A model generated the notes under the pieces. The model did no database searches. It saw nothing but the letters and a program-made list of their open reading frames with translations, and had not been told where the DNA came from. DNA of 64,000 nucleotides from Klebsiella oxytoca. Its GTDB lineage: Bacteria > Pseudomonadota > Gammaproteobacteria > Enterobacterales > Enterobacteriaceae. Shown here piece after piece: positions 13,783-23,026 of this stretch. The DNA lies in contig NZ_CP046115.1 of assembly GCF_009707385.1 (NCBI RefSeq), forward strand, positions 3,162,001 through 3,226,000. Reading direction: 5' to 3'. The first letter of the stretch is position 1; every line of letters starts with the position of its first letter. The translations under genes and the position numbers were made by a program.

Positions 13783-14655
13783 ATGTGGCAAGCTATCAGC
13801 AATTTGTTAAGCGAGTGGCATACCGAAGCCGCTGAAATCGAACTGCGAAACGAACTCCCTGGTGGGGAGATCCACGCGGCCTGGCATTTACGTTATGGCG
13901 GGCGGGATTACTTCGTAAAATGCGATGAACGCGAACTTTTACCCATCTTCACAGCCGAGGCAGACCAGCTTGAACTACTGTCACGAAGCAAGACTGTGAA
14001 TGTACCCCAGGTTTTTGCCGTAGGTAGCGATCGGGATTACAGTTTTCTGGTCATGGAATATCTTCCCCCTCGTCCGCTGGATGCGCATAGCGCTTTCTTG
14101 CTAGGACAGCAAATAGCCCATTTGCATCAGTGGAGCGATCAACCGCAGTTTGGTCTGGACTTTGACAACGACCTTTCCACCACTCCCCAGCCCAATGCCT
14201 GGCAGCGACGCTGGTCCACGTTTTTTGCCGAGCAGCGTATAGGCTGGCAGCTGGAACTCGCCGCTGAGAAAGGGCTGCATTTTGGAGATATAGATAGCAT
14301 TGTCGACACCGTACAGCAGTTACTGAGCAACCATCAGCCGCAGCCATCGCTGCTCCACGGTGATTTATGGTCGGGAAACTGCGCTCTCGGGCCAAAAGGG
14401 CCTTACATTTTCGACCCGGCCTGCTACTGGGGAGATCGCGAGTGCGATCTGGCCATGCTTCCGCTTCATCCGGAACAGCCGCCGCAAATCTATGATGGTT
14501 ATCAGTCGGTTTCACCACTGCCTGCCGGTTTTCTCGAACGACAGCCCATTTACCAACTATATACGTTGTTGAATCGGGCAATATTGTTTGGTGGGCAACA
14601 CCTGGTAACAGCACAGAAAGCGCTTGATGATGTGTTAATGGAGAAGGCCCCGTAA
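13783..14655 (+). CDS. yniA: YniA, fructosamine kinase-like protein
   Basis: A 290-residue member of the fructosamine-3-kinase/ketosamine kinase family, with an aminoglycoside-phosphotransferase-like fold. The catalytic loop is LLHGDLWSGN (about 203-212) and the metal-binding Asp is in FDPACYWGDRE. Relatives phosphorylate sugar-modified amines and are linked to protein deglycation; the substrate here is inferred. ATG 13783 is chosen over 13756 because GGGGAGAG precedes it and the product then begins MWQAISNLL as in E. coli. The next gene is tonB, which is not its E. coli neighbour. Confidence 0.92.
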   Translation: MWQAISNLLSEWHTEAAEIELRNELPGGEIHAAWHLRYGGRDYFVKCDERELLPIFTAEADQLELLSRSKTVNVPQVFAVGSDRDYSFLVMEYLPPRPLDAHSAFLLGQQIAHLHQWSDQPQFGLDFDNDLSTTPQPNAWQRRWSTFFAEQRIGWQLELAAEKGLHFGDIDSIVDTVQQLLSNHQPQPSLLHGDLWSGNCALGPKGPYIFDPACYWGDRECDLAMLPLHPEQPPQIYDGYQSVSPLPAGFLERQPIYQLYTLLNRAILFGGQHLVTAQKALDDVLMEKAP

Positions 14656-14670
14656 GGGGCCTCGCTTTTG
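14645..14670. terminator. Shared terminator between yniA and tonB
   Basis: AGGCCCC-GTAA-GGGGCCT followed by CGCTTTT spans the yniA stop codon. On the other strand it lies just past the tonB stop, so the two convergent genes may share it. Confidence 0.7.
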
Positions 14671-14674
14671 CTCA

Positions 14675-15412
14675 TTAGCTGATTTGTACGCCCTTCATAC
14701 GGAACTGAATGGTCATAGTGATCCCGGTCCCCGGTTTACCCGCTTCATAACGCCATTTACGTAAGGCGCTTTTCACTTCACGCTCAAACATATTGGCAGG
14801 CTGGGCAGAGAGGATCTGCACGTTATCCACGCGCCCCTCTGGCGTAACATCAAACCTGACCCGCACACTTCCCTCAATACGTAGCGCCTGCGCACGAGCC
14901 GGATAGGTCGGCTCTCCGCGACTTAACGCCCGAGGCCCGCTGGGTGCCGTCACGGTTGGTCTGGCGGTAGCGGTCGAAGTCGTGGGCGCAGTGCGCGCGG
15001 GGGCGGTATTTGAATTTTCAAACGGCGAAGCCGGGCGCGTTTCCGCCGGTTTCACATCACGCTTCGGTTGTTCAACCTTTTTTTCCGGCTTCGGTTTAGG
15101 CTTTGGCTTCGGTTTGGGTTTCGGTTTGTGGATAACAACCGGCGCCTCTTTTGGCGGTTCCGGGAGCACTTCCGGCTCAGGTTCTGGTTCCGGTTCAACA
15201 ACGGGTTCAACTACCGGCTGTGCCGCCTGCGGCGGTTCCAAATCTGCCGGGGCTACCATTGTAATTTCAATGGGCTGCGATGGTGAAGGCCGTTCAATAA
15301 CCTGATGTACCGATGTATAGAGCAACGCCGCGACAACACCGCCGTGAATAACCACGGACAGTAGCGTAGGCCACGGAAAGCGGCGAGGTAAATCAAAGGT
15401 CATTGCGCTCAT
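14675..15412 (-). CDS. tonB: TonB energy transducer
   Basis: TonB links the ExbBD proton channel to outer-membrane receptors for siderophores and vitamin B12 (BtuB), so it powers the first step of the uptake completed by BtuCD. It has 245 residues from ATG 15412; ATG 15403 is an alternative. One N-terminal membrane segment carries the SxxxH motif (Ser19, His23). The periplasmic spacer has an EP run followed by a KP run of about six repeats. The C-terminal domain contains YPARAQALRIEGSV and the RWRYE-type end. It is divergent from yciI across a region with a possible Fur site. Confidence 0.96.
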   Translation of the reverse strand: MSAMTFDLPRRFPWPTLLSVVIHGGVVAALLYTSVHQVIERPSPSQPIEITMVAPADLEPPQAAQPVVEPVVEPEPEPEPEVLPEPPKEAPVVIHKPKPKPKPKPKPKPEKKVEQPKRDVKPAETRPASPFENSNTAPARTAPTTSTATARPTVTAPSGPRALSRGEPTYPARAQALRIEGSVRVRFDVTPEGRVDNVQILSAQPANMFEREVKSALRKWRYEAGKPGTGITMTIQFRMKGVQIS

Positions 15413-15450
15413 AGTCGTTTCTGTTGAAAAATGATGCCCCGATTTTAAAT

Positions 15451-15469
15451 GCAAATAGCAATCATATTC
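15451..15469. promoter_or_regulatory. Possible Fur box upstream of tonB
   Basis: GCAAATAGCAATCATATTC matches 12 of 19 positions of the Fur consensus, with a perfect central AATCAT. It lies about 40 bases upstream of the tonB start. tonB is iron-repressed in E. coli. The match is moderate, so this is a candidate only. Confidence 0.45.
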
Positions 15470-15623
15470 AACTAGGGTTGTTAGCCTGTATCAAAATTTG
15501 CTCTCTTTTCTGACAAAAAGCCTTCGGGACGTGGCATGCTGAGGATAGTGAGCATCTTTGCATTGCAGTCAACAACGGTTTCACTTAACGTGATTCGCCA
15601 ATTTATTGATAAGGAGCCATGCC

Positions 15624-15920
15624 GTGCTTTACGTTATCTACGCTGAAGATATCGCCGACTCTCTGGAAAAACGGACGTCGGTACGTCCCGCCCACCTTGC
15701 GCGTTTGCAATTATTACATGATGAAGGTCGCTTACTGACCGCTGGCCCTATGCCTGCGGTAGACAGTAATGAGCCCGGCGCGGCTGGCTTTACCGGTTCA
15801 ACGGTTATTGCGGAGTTTGAATCACTGGAAGCGGCACAATCCTGGGCTAATGACGACCCGTATATTGCCGCTGGGGTTTATCAGAAAGTATCTGTAAAAC
15901 CTTTCAAAAAAGTATTCTAA
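15624..15920 (+). CDS. yciI: YciI, YCII-family protein
   Basis: A 98-residue protein of the YCII (YciI-like) family, a ferredoxin-like fold related to muconolactone isomerase-type dimers. It contains the conserved His-Asp pair region [17 protein letters not shown] and the GPMP motif. A GTG start at 15624 with AAGGAG seven bases upstream gives the E. coli length and sequence. The physiological reaction is not established. Confidence 0.92.
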   Translation: MLYVIYAEDIADSLEKRTSVRPAHLARLQLLHDEGRLLTAGPMPAVDSNEPGAAGFTGSTVIAEFESLEAAQSWANDDPYIAAGVYQKVSVKPFKKVF

Positions 15921-15945
15921 AAACGAATTGTTGGCATAAAAGCAG

Positions 15946-15972
15946 AGGCACCGCGAGCGGTGCCTTTTGTTT
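15946..15972 (+). terminator. Terminator after yciI
   Basis: GGCACCGC-GAG-CGGTGCC followed by TTTTGTTT, 27 bases after the yciI stop. It lies at the convergent junction with yciY. Confidence 0.88.
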
Positions 15973-15978
15973 CGACTC

Positions 15979-16152
15979 TCAAAACTCTGAAAAGGTGAAC
16001 AGCAGAGAGTGACGTTGCCGCTTAACCAGCCCCTTTCTGATGGAGAGGATGCGCATATTGCGACGCGATTGCCCTTCGAGCCAGCGTGCTTTACGGCGAC
16101 TCACCTGTCTAAGCATGCGCCAGCGCCCTACTTCCGTTCTACTACGCTTCAT
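15979..16152 (-). CDS. yciY: YciY, small basic protein
   Basis: A 57-residue, very basic protein (many Arg and Lys), starting MKRSRTEVGRWRM. It matches E. coli YciY in length and position next to clsA. An upstream extension of the frame to 16293 overlaps the clsA promoter region and is probably not translated. The function is unknown. The gene is divergent from clsA. Confidence 0.85.
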   Translation of the reverse strand: MKRSRTEVGRWRMLRQVSRRKARWLEGQSRRNMRILSIRKGLVKRQRHSLLFTFSEF

Positions 16153-16295
16153 TGCTACTACTCTACGAGTGAAAACAGCCTGCATTATAGACCGATGAAT
16201 CTGGCTAACCAACGCTTTCGCTGCGTTTTTATTTGCCAGATGGATGTTGATGCGTAAACTCATCTCATAAAGACATTCAAAAGGATTTTTCATCT

Positions 16296-17756
16296 ATGAC
16301 AACCTTTTACACGGTGGTGAACTGGCTGGTCATACTCGGTTACTGGCTACTTATCGCCGGTGTAACATTACGCATATTAATGAAAAGACGCGCCGTCCCC
16401 TCAGCGATGGCGTGGTTGTTAATCATTTATATCCTTCCTCTGGTGGGGATTATCGCCTATCTCTCCTTTGGCGAACTGCATCTGGGTAAGCGTCGGGCGG
16501 AACGTGCGCGAGCAATGTGGCCCTCCACGGCCAAGTGGTTAAAGGATCTCAAAGCCTGTAAGCATATCTTTGCCGATGAAAATAGCCCGGTGGCGGAATC
16601 ATTGTTCCAGCTGTGCGAACGCCGTCAGGGAATAGGCGGAGTCAAAGGTAACCAGCTTCAGTTACTCACCGAATCCGATGACGTCATGCAGGCGCTCATT
16701 CGCGACATTCAGCTCGCGCGCCACAATATTGAGATGGTGTTTTATATCTGGCAGCCCGGAGGGATGGCCGATAAAGTCGCCGAGTCATTGATGGCAGCGG
16801 CCAGGCGCGGCGTGCATTGCCGCCTGATGCTCGATTCTGCCGGTAGCGTAGCCTTCTTCCGCAGCCCCTGGGCCGCCATGATGCGCAATGCCGGAATTGA
16901 AGTCGTCGAGGCTTTAAAGGTAAACCTGATGCGCGTCTTCCTGCGCCGCATGGACCTGCGTCAGCATCGCAAAATGGTCATGATCGATAACTATATTGCC
17001 TATACCGGCAGTATGAATCTGGTCGATCCGCGTTTCTTTAAGCAGGACTCCGGCGTTGGGCAGTGGGTTGACGTGATGGCGCGAATGGAAGGCCCGGTCG
17101 CGACCGCGATGGGAATTGTCTACTCCTGCGACTGGGAGATTGAAACCGGGAAACGTATTTTGCCGCCACCTCCGGACGCGAACATTATGCCATTCGAAGA
17201 GGCCAGCGGGCATACGATTCATACCATCGCCTCGGGCCCGGGATTCCCGGAAGATCTGATTCATCAGGCTCTGTTAACTGCCGCCTATGCAGCTAAAGAG
17301 CATTTGATCATGACGACCCCCTACTTTGTCCCCAGCGACGACCTCCTGCATGCTATCTGCACGGCAGCCCAGCGCGGTGTCGATGTCAGCATTATTTTGC
17401 CGCGCAAGAACGACTCGCTGCTGGTTGGCTGGGCCAGCCGCGCTTTCTTTACCGAACTGCTGGCGGCCGGGGTGAAAATTTACCAGTTTGAAGGTGGCCT
17501 GTTGCATACAAAAAGTGTACTGGTTGACGGAGAACTCAGCCTGGTGGGAACCGTTAACCTCGATATGCGTAGCCTGTGGCTCAACTTTGAAATTACGCTG
17601 GTGATTGACGATGCCGGATTTGGTAGCGATCTGGCGGCTGTGCAGGACGATTATATCTCCCGCTCGCGGCTGCTGGACGCCAGACTGTGGTTAAAACGTC
17701 CGCTGTGGCAGCGGATCGCCGAGCGACTGTTTTACTTCTTCAGTCCGTTGCTGTAA
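16296..17756 (+). CDS. clsA: Cardiolipin synthase A
   Basis: Condenses two phosphatidylglycerol molecules into cardiolipin plus glycerol at the inner membrane. It has 486 residues as in E. coli, two N-terminal membrane helices (about 5-25 and 35-58) and two phospholipase D HKD motifs, HRKMVMIDN and HTKSVLVDG, each followed by the GSMN/GTVN element. It is followed by yciU after 34 bases. Confidence 0.97.
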   Translation: MTTFYTVVNWLVILGYWLLIAGVTLRILMKRRAVPSAMAWLLIIYILPLVGIIAYLSFGELHLGKRRAERARAMWPSTAKWLKDLKACKHIFADENSPVAESLFQLCERRQGIGGVKGNQLQLLTESDDVMQALIRDIQLARHNIEMVFYIWQPGGMADKVAESLMAAARRGVHCRLMLDSAGSVAFFRSPWAAMMRNAGIEVVEALKVNLMRVFLRRMDLRQHRKMVMIDNYIAYTGSMNLVDPRFFKQDSGVGQWVDVMARMEGPVATAMGIVYSCDWEIETGKRILPPPPDANIMPFEEASGHTIHTIASGPGFPEDLIHQALLTAAYAAKEHLIMTTPYFVPSDDLLHAICTAAQRGVDVSIILPRKNDSLLVGWASRAFFTELLAAGVKIYQFEGGLLHTKSVLVDGELSLVGTVNLDMRSLWLNFEITLVIDDAGFGSDLAAVQDDYISRSRLLDARLWLKRPLWQRIAERLFYFFSPLL

Positions 17757-17778
17757 AACGTGCCAATCAGATGTTTAA

Positions 17779-18120
<342 letters not shown>

Positions 18121-18149
18121 GTCTTTTGCCGTAAAGAGTCGGACAAATG

Positions 18150-18187
18150 AAGCCTGCCTGTTTTAACCAGGGCAGGCTTTTTTATTT
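18150..18187 (+). terminator. Terminator after yciU
   Basis: AAGCCTGCC, a 12-base loop, then GGCAGGCTT running into TTTTTA. The T run suits the plus strand, so it ends the clsA-yciU transcript. It abuts the stop codon of the convergent channel gene. Confidence 0.85.
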
Positions 18188-19022
18188 ACTCAGGCAGAAC
18201 GCTGCCGCAGGCGTTGCAGTAACGAGCGTCTTTTTCATGAGAATGATGCTGGCAATTCGGGCATACACGCTGAGTACGGCGATTCTGAAACGCTGTGGTC
18301 ATATGGGTGGTAATCAGGCCGGTCGGAATCGCAATAATTGAGTAGCCGATTAAGATAAGTATCGAGGCCAGTATTCGCCCCAGCGGCGTATGCGGCGTGA
18401 TATCGCCATATCCCACTGTTGTTATCGTCACAATCGCCCAGTACACCGACGCATTAAGCGTAGTAAAACCATATTGCGGCCCCTCGACCAGATACATCAG
18501 CGCCCCGAAAATCACCATCACGATGGCAATAAAAGAATAGAAAAGGATCAGCTGATGGCGAGCGCTGACGATAGCGGCCCAGAAAACATTCAGCGACGGC
18601 ATAAAACGCAGTAGTTTAAGAATACGCAACGCGCGGATGGCGCGCATTGCCCGCCAGGCGAAGACATAATCAAGACTGATTTCCGGCCACAGCCACATAA
18701 CATAAAGCGGTAAAATAGTCGCCAGGTCAATAATTCCCCAAAAGCTGAAAATATACTTTAGCGGATTAGGCCAGCTGATAATGCGCAAAAAATATTCGAC
18801 GGTAAAAACCGCGGTAATCACCAGTTCCAGCCAGACGAAAATATGCCATTCATCGACGGTCAGGTGATATTGCGTACCCAGCCCGGACTCGATAAATATC
18901 ACCAGAACGCTAAGCAGTGCAAAAACGCCGCACAGCCCTTCGAAATGGCGACCAGAGCGCCGGTTCTGATCGAAGAGTAAATGATACAGCCGCAAACGAG
19001 CGGCATGAATATTTAAAACCAC
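18186..19022 (-). CDS. Voltage-gated-type K+ channel with C-terminal zinc ribbon
   Basis: A 278-residue six-helix ion channel. Helix S4 carries regularly spaced arginines (RAMRAIRALRILKLLRF, 124-140). The selectivity filter is TTVGYGD (201-207), diagnostic of potassium. After helix S6 there is no RCK domain. Instead the last 25 residues hold a CPNC...CNAC pair (Cys254, 257, 269, 272), a predicted zinc ribbon. GTG start at 19022 with GAGG upstream. E. coli has the larger Kch near this point (next to yciI), which is absent here. It is probably an inner-membrane K+ channel; gating and physiological role are unknown. Confidence 0.85.
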   Translation of the reverse strand: MVLNIHAARLRLYHLLFDQNRRSGRHFEGLCGVFALLSVLVIFIESGLGTQYHLTVDEWHIFVWLELVITAVFTVEYFLRIISWPNPLKYIFSFWGIIDLATILPLYVMWLWPEISLDYVFAWRAMRAIRALRILKLLRFMPSLNVFWAAIVSARHQLILFYSFIAIVMVIFGALMYLVEGPQYGFTTLNASVYWAIVTITTVGYGDITPHTPLGRILASILILIGYSIIAIPTGLITTHMTTAFQNRRTQRVCPNCQHHSHEKDARYCNACGSVLPE

Positions 19023-19069
19023 CTTAACCTCGCTAAAAAAAGGGCTGGCTTACGCGCCAGCCCAGGAGA

Positions 19070-20074
19070 TTATAACGGGTCTACCTTCAGGCAGGAAACC
19101 GCATGCCGGAAGCTGCCCTCCAGAACCGGTCGCGTTTTCGCGCACTCCGGCCCGGCAATAGGGCACCGCGTACGGAATACGCAGCCCGACGGTGGATTAA
19201 TCGGCGAGGGTAATTCCCCCTCCAGTAGCTGGATAGTTTTGTTTCTTTCCTTATCGGGATCCGGAACCGGTACCGCCGACATCAGCGCTTTGGTGTAGGG
19301 GTGCAGGGGATTATGGTACACCTCATCGTAGGTTCCCAGCTCCACGGCGTGCCCAAGGTACATCACCAGCACACGGTCGGAAATATGCTTCACTACCGCC
19401 AGGTCGTGGGCGATGAAAATTAGCGACAGCCCCATTTCACGCTGCAGCTGCTGCAGCAGATTCACGACCTGCGCCTGAATAGATACGTCCAGCGCCGAAA
19501 CCGGCTCATCACAGATAATGAGCTTCGGTTCGAGGATCAGCGCCCGCGCAATACCAATTCGCTGACACTGGCCGCCGGAAAACTCATGCGGGTAACGGTT
19601 AATCAGGTTTGGCAACAGACCGACTTTCATCATCATCGCTTTAACGCGATCGCGAACTTCCTGACGCGGCATTTTAGGATGATAGGTGCGCAGCGGCTCG
19701 GCGATAATTTCCCCGATAGTCATGCGCGGGTTTAGCGACGCCAGCGGATCCTGAAAGATCATCTGTATATCACTACGTACATCGCGCCATTCTTCGGCCT
19801 TCATGCCCAGTAAATCTTTACCTAACCAGGCGACTTTACCATCGGTGGCTTTCACCAGACCGATGATCGCCCGCGCAAATGTCGATTTCCCGCATCCGGA
19901 CTCCCCGACGACCCCCAACGTCTCCCCTTCATAAAGACGCAGAGTCACGCCATCCACTGCCTTCAGCGTTTTCGACGGCTGCCAGAACCACTGTTTACCG
20001 TCTTTAATGTCAAAGTGCACTTTCAGATCGGCGATTTCGAGCAGGACTTTTCTTTGTTCCGTAACGGCGTTCAT
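19070..20074 (-). CDS. oppF: Oligopeptide ABC transporter ATPase OppF
   Basis: One of two ATPases of the OppABCDF importer, 334 residues. Walker A GESGCGKS, signature FSGGQCQRIGIARAL and Walker B LIICDEP are in order. The C-terminal oligopeptide/dipeptide extension has a four-cysteine cluster region (CVFRTRCPIAGPEC). Its start overlaps the oppD stop by four bases (ATGA), so translation is coupled. It is the last gene of the operon. Confidence 0.97.
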   Translation of the reverse strand: MNAVTEQRKVLLEIADLKVHFDIKDGKQWFWQPSKTLKAVDGVTLRLYEGETLGVVGESGCGKSTFARAIIGLVKATDGKVAWLGKDLLGMKAEEWRDVRSDIQMIFQDPLASLNPRMTIGEIIAEPLRTYHPKMPRQEVRDRVKAMMMKVGLLPNLINRYPHEFSGGQCQRIGIARALILEPKLIICDEPVSALDVSIQAQVVNLLQQLQREMGLSLIFIAHDLAVVKHISDRVLVMYLGHAVELGTYDEVYHNPLHPYTKALMSAVPVPDPDKERNKTIQLLEGELPSPINPPSGCVFRTRCPIAGPECAKTRPVLEGSFRHAVSCLKVDPL

Positions 20075-21084
20075 AGCAAATCCCCCACCGGTTGAAAGCA
20101 GGCGCGCAGACGACCCGGAGCAAACTCCTCCAGGGGTGGAGCACTATTGCAAATCTCCATCGCGTGCGGACAGCGCGGCTGGAACGGACATCCCTTCGGC
20201 AAGCGCAGAAGATTTGGCGGATTGCCTGGAATCGTTAACAGAGCATCCCCTTCCGCATCAAGACGCGGTACCGCATTAAGCAGACCAATAGAGTACGGGT
20301 GCGACGGATGATAAAAAACATCGCGCGCCTGGCCATACTCCATAGTACGCCCGGCGTACATCACCAGCACCTTATCGCAGATGCCGGCGACGACGCCGAG
20401 ATCGTGGGTAATCATAATGATCGCCGTATTGAATTCACGCTTCAGTTCATTCAGAAGCGTCATAATTTGCGCCTGCACGGTCACGTCCAGCGCGGTTGTC
20501 GGCTCATCAGCGATCAGCAGCTTAGGCCGGCACAGCAGCGCCATAGCAATCATGACGCGCTGGCGCATCCCGCCAGAAAACTCGTGCGGATACATTCTCA
20601 TCCGCTTGCGCGCTTCCGGCATTTTAACCGCATCCAGCATTTTCACCGACTCTTCGAAGGCTTCGGCTTTACTCAGTGCTTTATGCAGCATCAGGACTTC
20701 CATCAGCTGCTCGCCTACCCGCATATAGGGGTTAAGCGACGTCATCGGGTCCTGAAAAATCATGGAGATCTGCTCGGCACGCAGCTTATTCAGTTCACGT
20801 TCCGGAAGATTCAGGATCTCTTTGCCGTTAAACGTCGCGGATCCGCCGATGCGGCCGTTTGCCGCCAGCAACCCCATCAGCGCAAAAGCGGTCTGCGACT
20901 TTCCTGAGCCGGACTCACCCACGATGCCCAGGGTTTCCCCAGCCCGTAAATTAAAATTGAGATCGTTTACCGCGGTCACATCACCATCGGGGGTGGCAAA
21001 GGTAACGCGGAGATCTTTCACATCCAGAAGTAGCCCGGATTGCTGTACTGTCTGCGGCGCTTTCGCCGTTTCAATCGTAGTCAT
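20071..21084 (-). CDS. oppD: Oligopeptide ABC transporter ATPase OppD
   Basis: Partner ATPase of OppF, 337 residues. Walker A GESGSGKS, signature FSGGMRQRVMIA, Walker B LLIADEP, and the C-terminal cysteine-containing extension (CPFQPRCPHAMEIC), which in relatives binds an iron-sulphur cluster. It lies 11 bases after oppC. Confidence 0.97.
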   Translation of the reverse strand: MTTIETAKAPQTVQQSGLLLDVKDLRVTFATPDGDVTAVNDLNFNLRAGETLGIVGESGSGKSQTAFALMGLLAANGRIGGSATFNGKEILNLPERELNKLRAEQISMIFQDPMTSLNPYMRVGEQLMEVLMLHKALSKAEAFEESVKMLDAVKMPEARKRMRMYPHEFSGGMRQRVMIAMALLCRPKLLIADEPTTALDVTVQAQIMTLLNELKREFNTAIIMITHDLGVVAGICDKVLVMYAGRTMEYGQARDVFYHPSHPYSIGLLNAVPRLDAEGDALLTIPGNPPNLLRLPKGCPFQPRCPHAMEICNSAPPLEEFAPGRLRACFQPVGDLL

Positions 21085-21095
21085 GACGGCGCTCC

Positions 21096-22004
21096 TTAGC
21101 GGTCTTTCGGGTCGAGGGCATCACGCAGGCCATCGCCGATAAAGTTAAAACAAAACAGCGTTACCACCAGGAAACCGGCAGGGAATAACAGCAGCCACGG
21201 CGATACTTCCATCGAGTTCGCGCCATCGCTGAGTAGCGCCCCCCAGCTGCTTAACGGCTCCTGAGTACCCAGGCCGAGGAAGCTTAAGAAAGACTCGAAC
21301 AGAATCATGCTCGGGACCAGCAGTGAGGCGTACACTACAACCACTCCAAGCACGTTAGGTACGATATGGCGGATCACGATATTGCCCGTTGAAACGCCAC
21401 CGACCTGTGCGGCTTCAATAAATTCCTTACGTTTCAGGCTCAGAGTCTGACCGCGAACGATACGCGCCATGTCCAGCCAGGAGACCATCCCAATCGCGAC
21501 AAAAATTAACAAGATGTTCTGGCCAAAGAAGGTTACCAGCAGAATGACGAAGAACATGAAGGGAAACGAGTTGAGGATTTCCAGCAGACGCATCATCACC
21601 GAATCCACTTTGCCGCCGAGATAACCAGAAAGCGAGCCGTACAGCGTCCCCAGCACCACCGCCACCAGCGCAGCAGCTACGCCGACCATTAATGAGATAC
21701 GCCCGCCAATGGCCACACGCACCAGCAGGTCACGTCCTGAAGAATCGGTACCAAAGTAATGCGCGGACTCCATATCAGGCGCGCTGGACATCATGCCCCA
21801 ATCGGTATCGTAATAGGAGAACTGCGAAACCATCGGCGCGATGGTGACAAACAGCGCAATGATCACCAGCACTATCAGGCTGGCAACCGCGGCGCGGTTA
21901 TGCATAAAGCGGCGGCGGGCATCCTGCCAAAGACTGCGTCCCTCGACTTCCAGTTTTTCACTGAAGTTTTCCAGCGCCTCGTTGTTTTTCTTACTTAACA
22001 TCAT
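21096..22004 (-). CDS. oppC: Oligopeptide ABC transporter permease OppC
   Basis: Inner-membrane permease, 302 residues, about six helices, with the EAA-type coupling loop near EAAQVGGVSTGNIVIRHIVPN. The long N-terminal cytoplasmic segment is typical of OppC. It lies 14 bases after oppB. Confidence 0.97.
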   Translation of the reverse strand: MMLSKKNNEALENFSEKLEVEGRSLWQDARRRFMHNRAAVASLIVLVIIALFVTIAPMVSQFSYYDTDWGMMSSAPDMESAHYFGTDSSGRDLLVRVAIGGRISLMVGVAAALVAVVLGTLYGSLSGYLGGKVDSVMMRLLEILNSFPFMFFVILLVTFFGQNILLIFVAIGMVSWLDMARIVRGQTLSLKRKEFIEAAQVGGVSTGNIVIRHIVPNVLGVVVVYASLLVPSMILFESFLSFLGLGTQEPLSSWGALLSDGANSMEVSPWLLLFPAGFLVVTLFCFNFIGDGLRDALDPKDR

Positions 22005-22018
22005 GGCGAGCCCCAGCG

Positions 22019-22939
22019 TCAGTAACGGATCTTCGGATCGATAACGGCATACAGCACGTCAACAATCGCGTTAAACAGAATGGTCAATGCGCCAACCAGA
22101 ATGGTCAGACTGAGTACCAGCGAGTAATCACGGTTCAGCGCGCCGTTGACGAACAGTTGACCAATTCCCGGCAGGCCGTAAATGGTTTCGATAACCATCG
22201 AGCCGGTAATAATGCCGACAAAAGCGGGTCCCATATAGGACAGCACCGGCAACAGCGCGGGTTTTAAAGCGTGGCGCAGAATGATGCGGCGCATCGGCAA
22301 GCCTTTTGCGCGTGCTGTGCGAATGAAGTTGGAGTGCAGGACTTCAATCATGGAGCCGCGGGTAATACGCGCGATGCTGGCGATGTAGGCCAGCGACAGA
22401 GCTACCATCGGCAAAATCATATACTGCAGCGCCCCGCCGTTCCATCCTCCGCCCGGTAGCCAGTGCAGCGTGATTGCAAAAATCATGACCAGCAAAGGTG
22501 CGACGACGAAACTGGGTATGACAACCCCGGTCATTGCCACCCCCATCACCACGAAGTCCCATTTAGTGTTTTGCTTCAATGCCGCAATAACGCCGGCGGT
22601 CACGCCGAGTACCACGGCCAGAAAAAACGCCGCCATGCCTAATTTGGCAGATACCGGGAAACTTGAGGCCACCAGATCGTTAACTGAATAGTCTTTATAC
22701 TTAAAGGAAGGACCGAAATCACCGTGCGCCAGCTGCTTCAGATAATTGAAGTACTGGGTCATGATAGGGTCGTTTAAATGGTATTTTGCTTCAATATTCG
22801 CCATCACTTCCGGCGGCAGCGTACGCTCGCCGGTAAAAGGGCTACCAGGCGCAAGACGCATCATAAAGAAGGAGATGGTAATTAGAATAAATAGCGTCGG
22901 AATCGCTTCCAGACAGCGACGAAAGATAAATTTTAACAT
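22019..22939 (-). CDS. oppB: Oligopeptide ABC transporter permease OppB
   Basis: Inner-membrane permease, 306 residues as in E. coli, six helices, with the coupling loop around RTARAKGLPMRRIILRHALK. The frame is open 26 codons upstream, but MLKFIFRRCLEAIPTL at 22939 is the family start. A stem-loop lies between it and oppA. Confidence 0.97.
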   Translation of the reverse strand: MLKFIFRRCLEAIPTLFILITISFFMMRLAPGSPFTGERTLPPEVMANIEAKYHLNDPIMTQYFNYLKQLAHGDFGPSFKYKDYSVNDLVASSFPVSAKLGMAAFFLAVVLGVTAGVIAALKQNTKWDFVVMGVAMTGVVIPSFVVAPLLVMIFAITLHWLPGGGWNGGALQYMILPMVALSLAYIASIARITRGSMIEVLHSNFIRTARAKGLPMRRIILRHALKPALLPVLSYMGPAFVGIITGSMVIETIYGLPGIGQLFVNGALNRDYSLVLSLTILVGALTILFNAIVDVLYAVIDPKIRY

Positions 22940-22989
22940 TGCCCGTACCTTCTGGCGTGTGCCTTCAATAGTGCGATGAAATAGACACC

Positions 22990-23017
22990 GTGAGGCAGGC
23001 GATAATGCCTGCCCCAC
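22990..23017 (-). other. Stem-loop between oppA and oppB
   Basis: GTGAGGCAGGC, loop GATAAT, GCCTGCCCCAC: an 11-bp stem with one A/C mismatch and no T run. Such a structure can protect the 3' end of oppA mRNA and lower downstream expression, fitting the need for excess binding protein over permease. This role is inferred. Confidence 0.6.
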
Positions 23018-23026
23018 GTATTGCCA

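Noticed and set aside
18186..19022. Assignment of this gene as kch
   Set aside because: E. coli Kch is over 400 residues with an RCK domain. This protein is 278 residues with a zinc-ribbon tail and lies on the other side of clsA-yciU, so the symbol would mislead.
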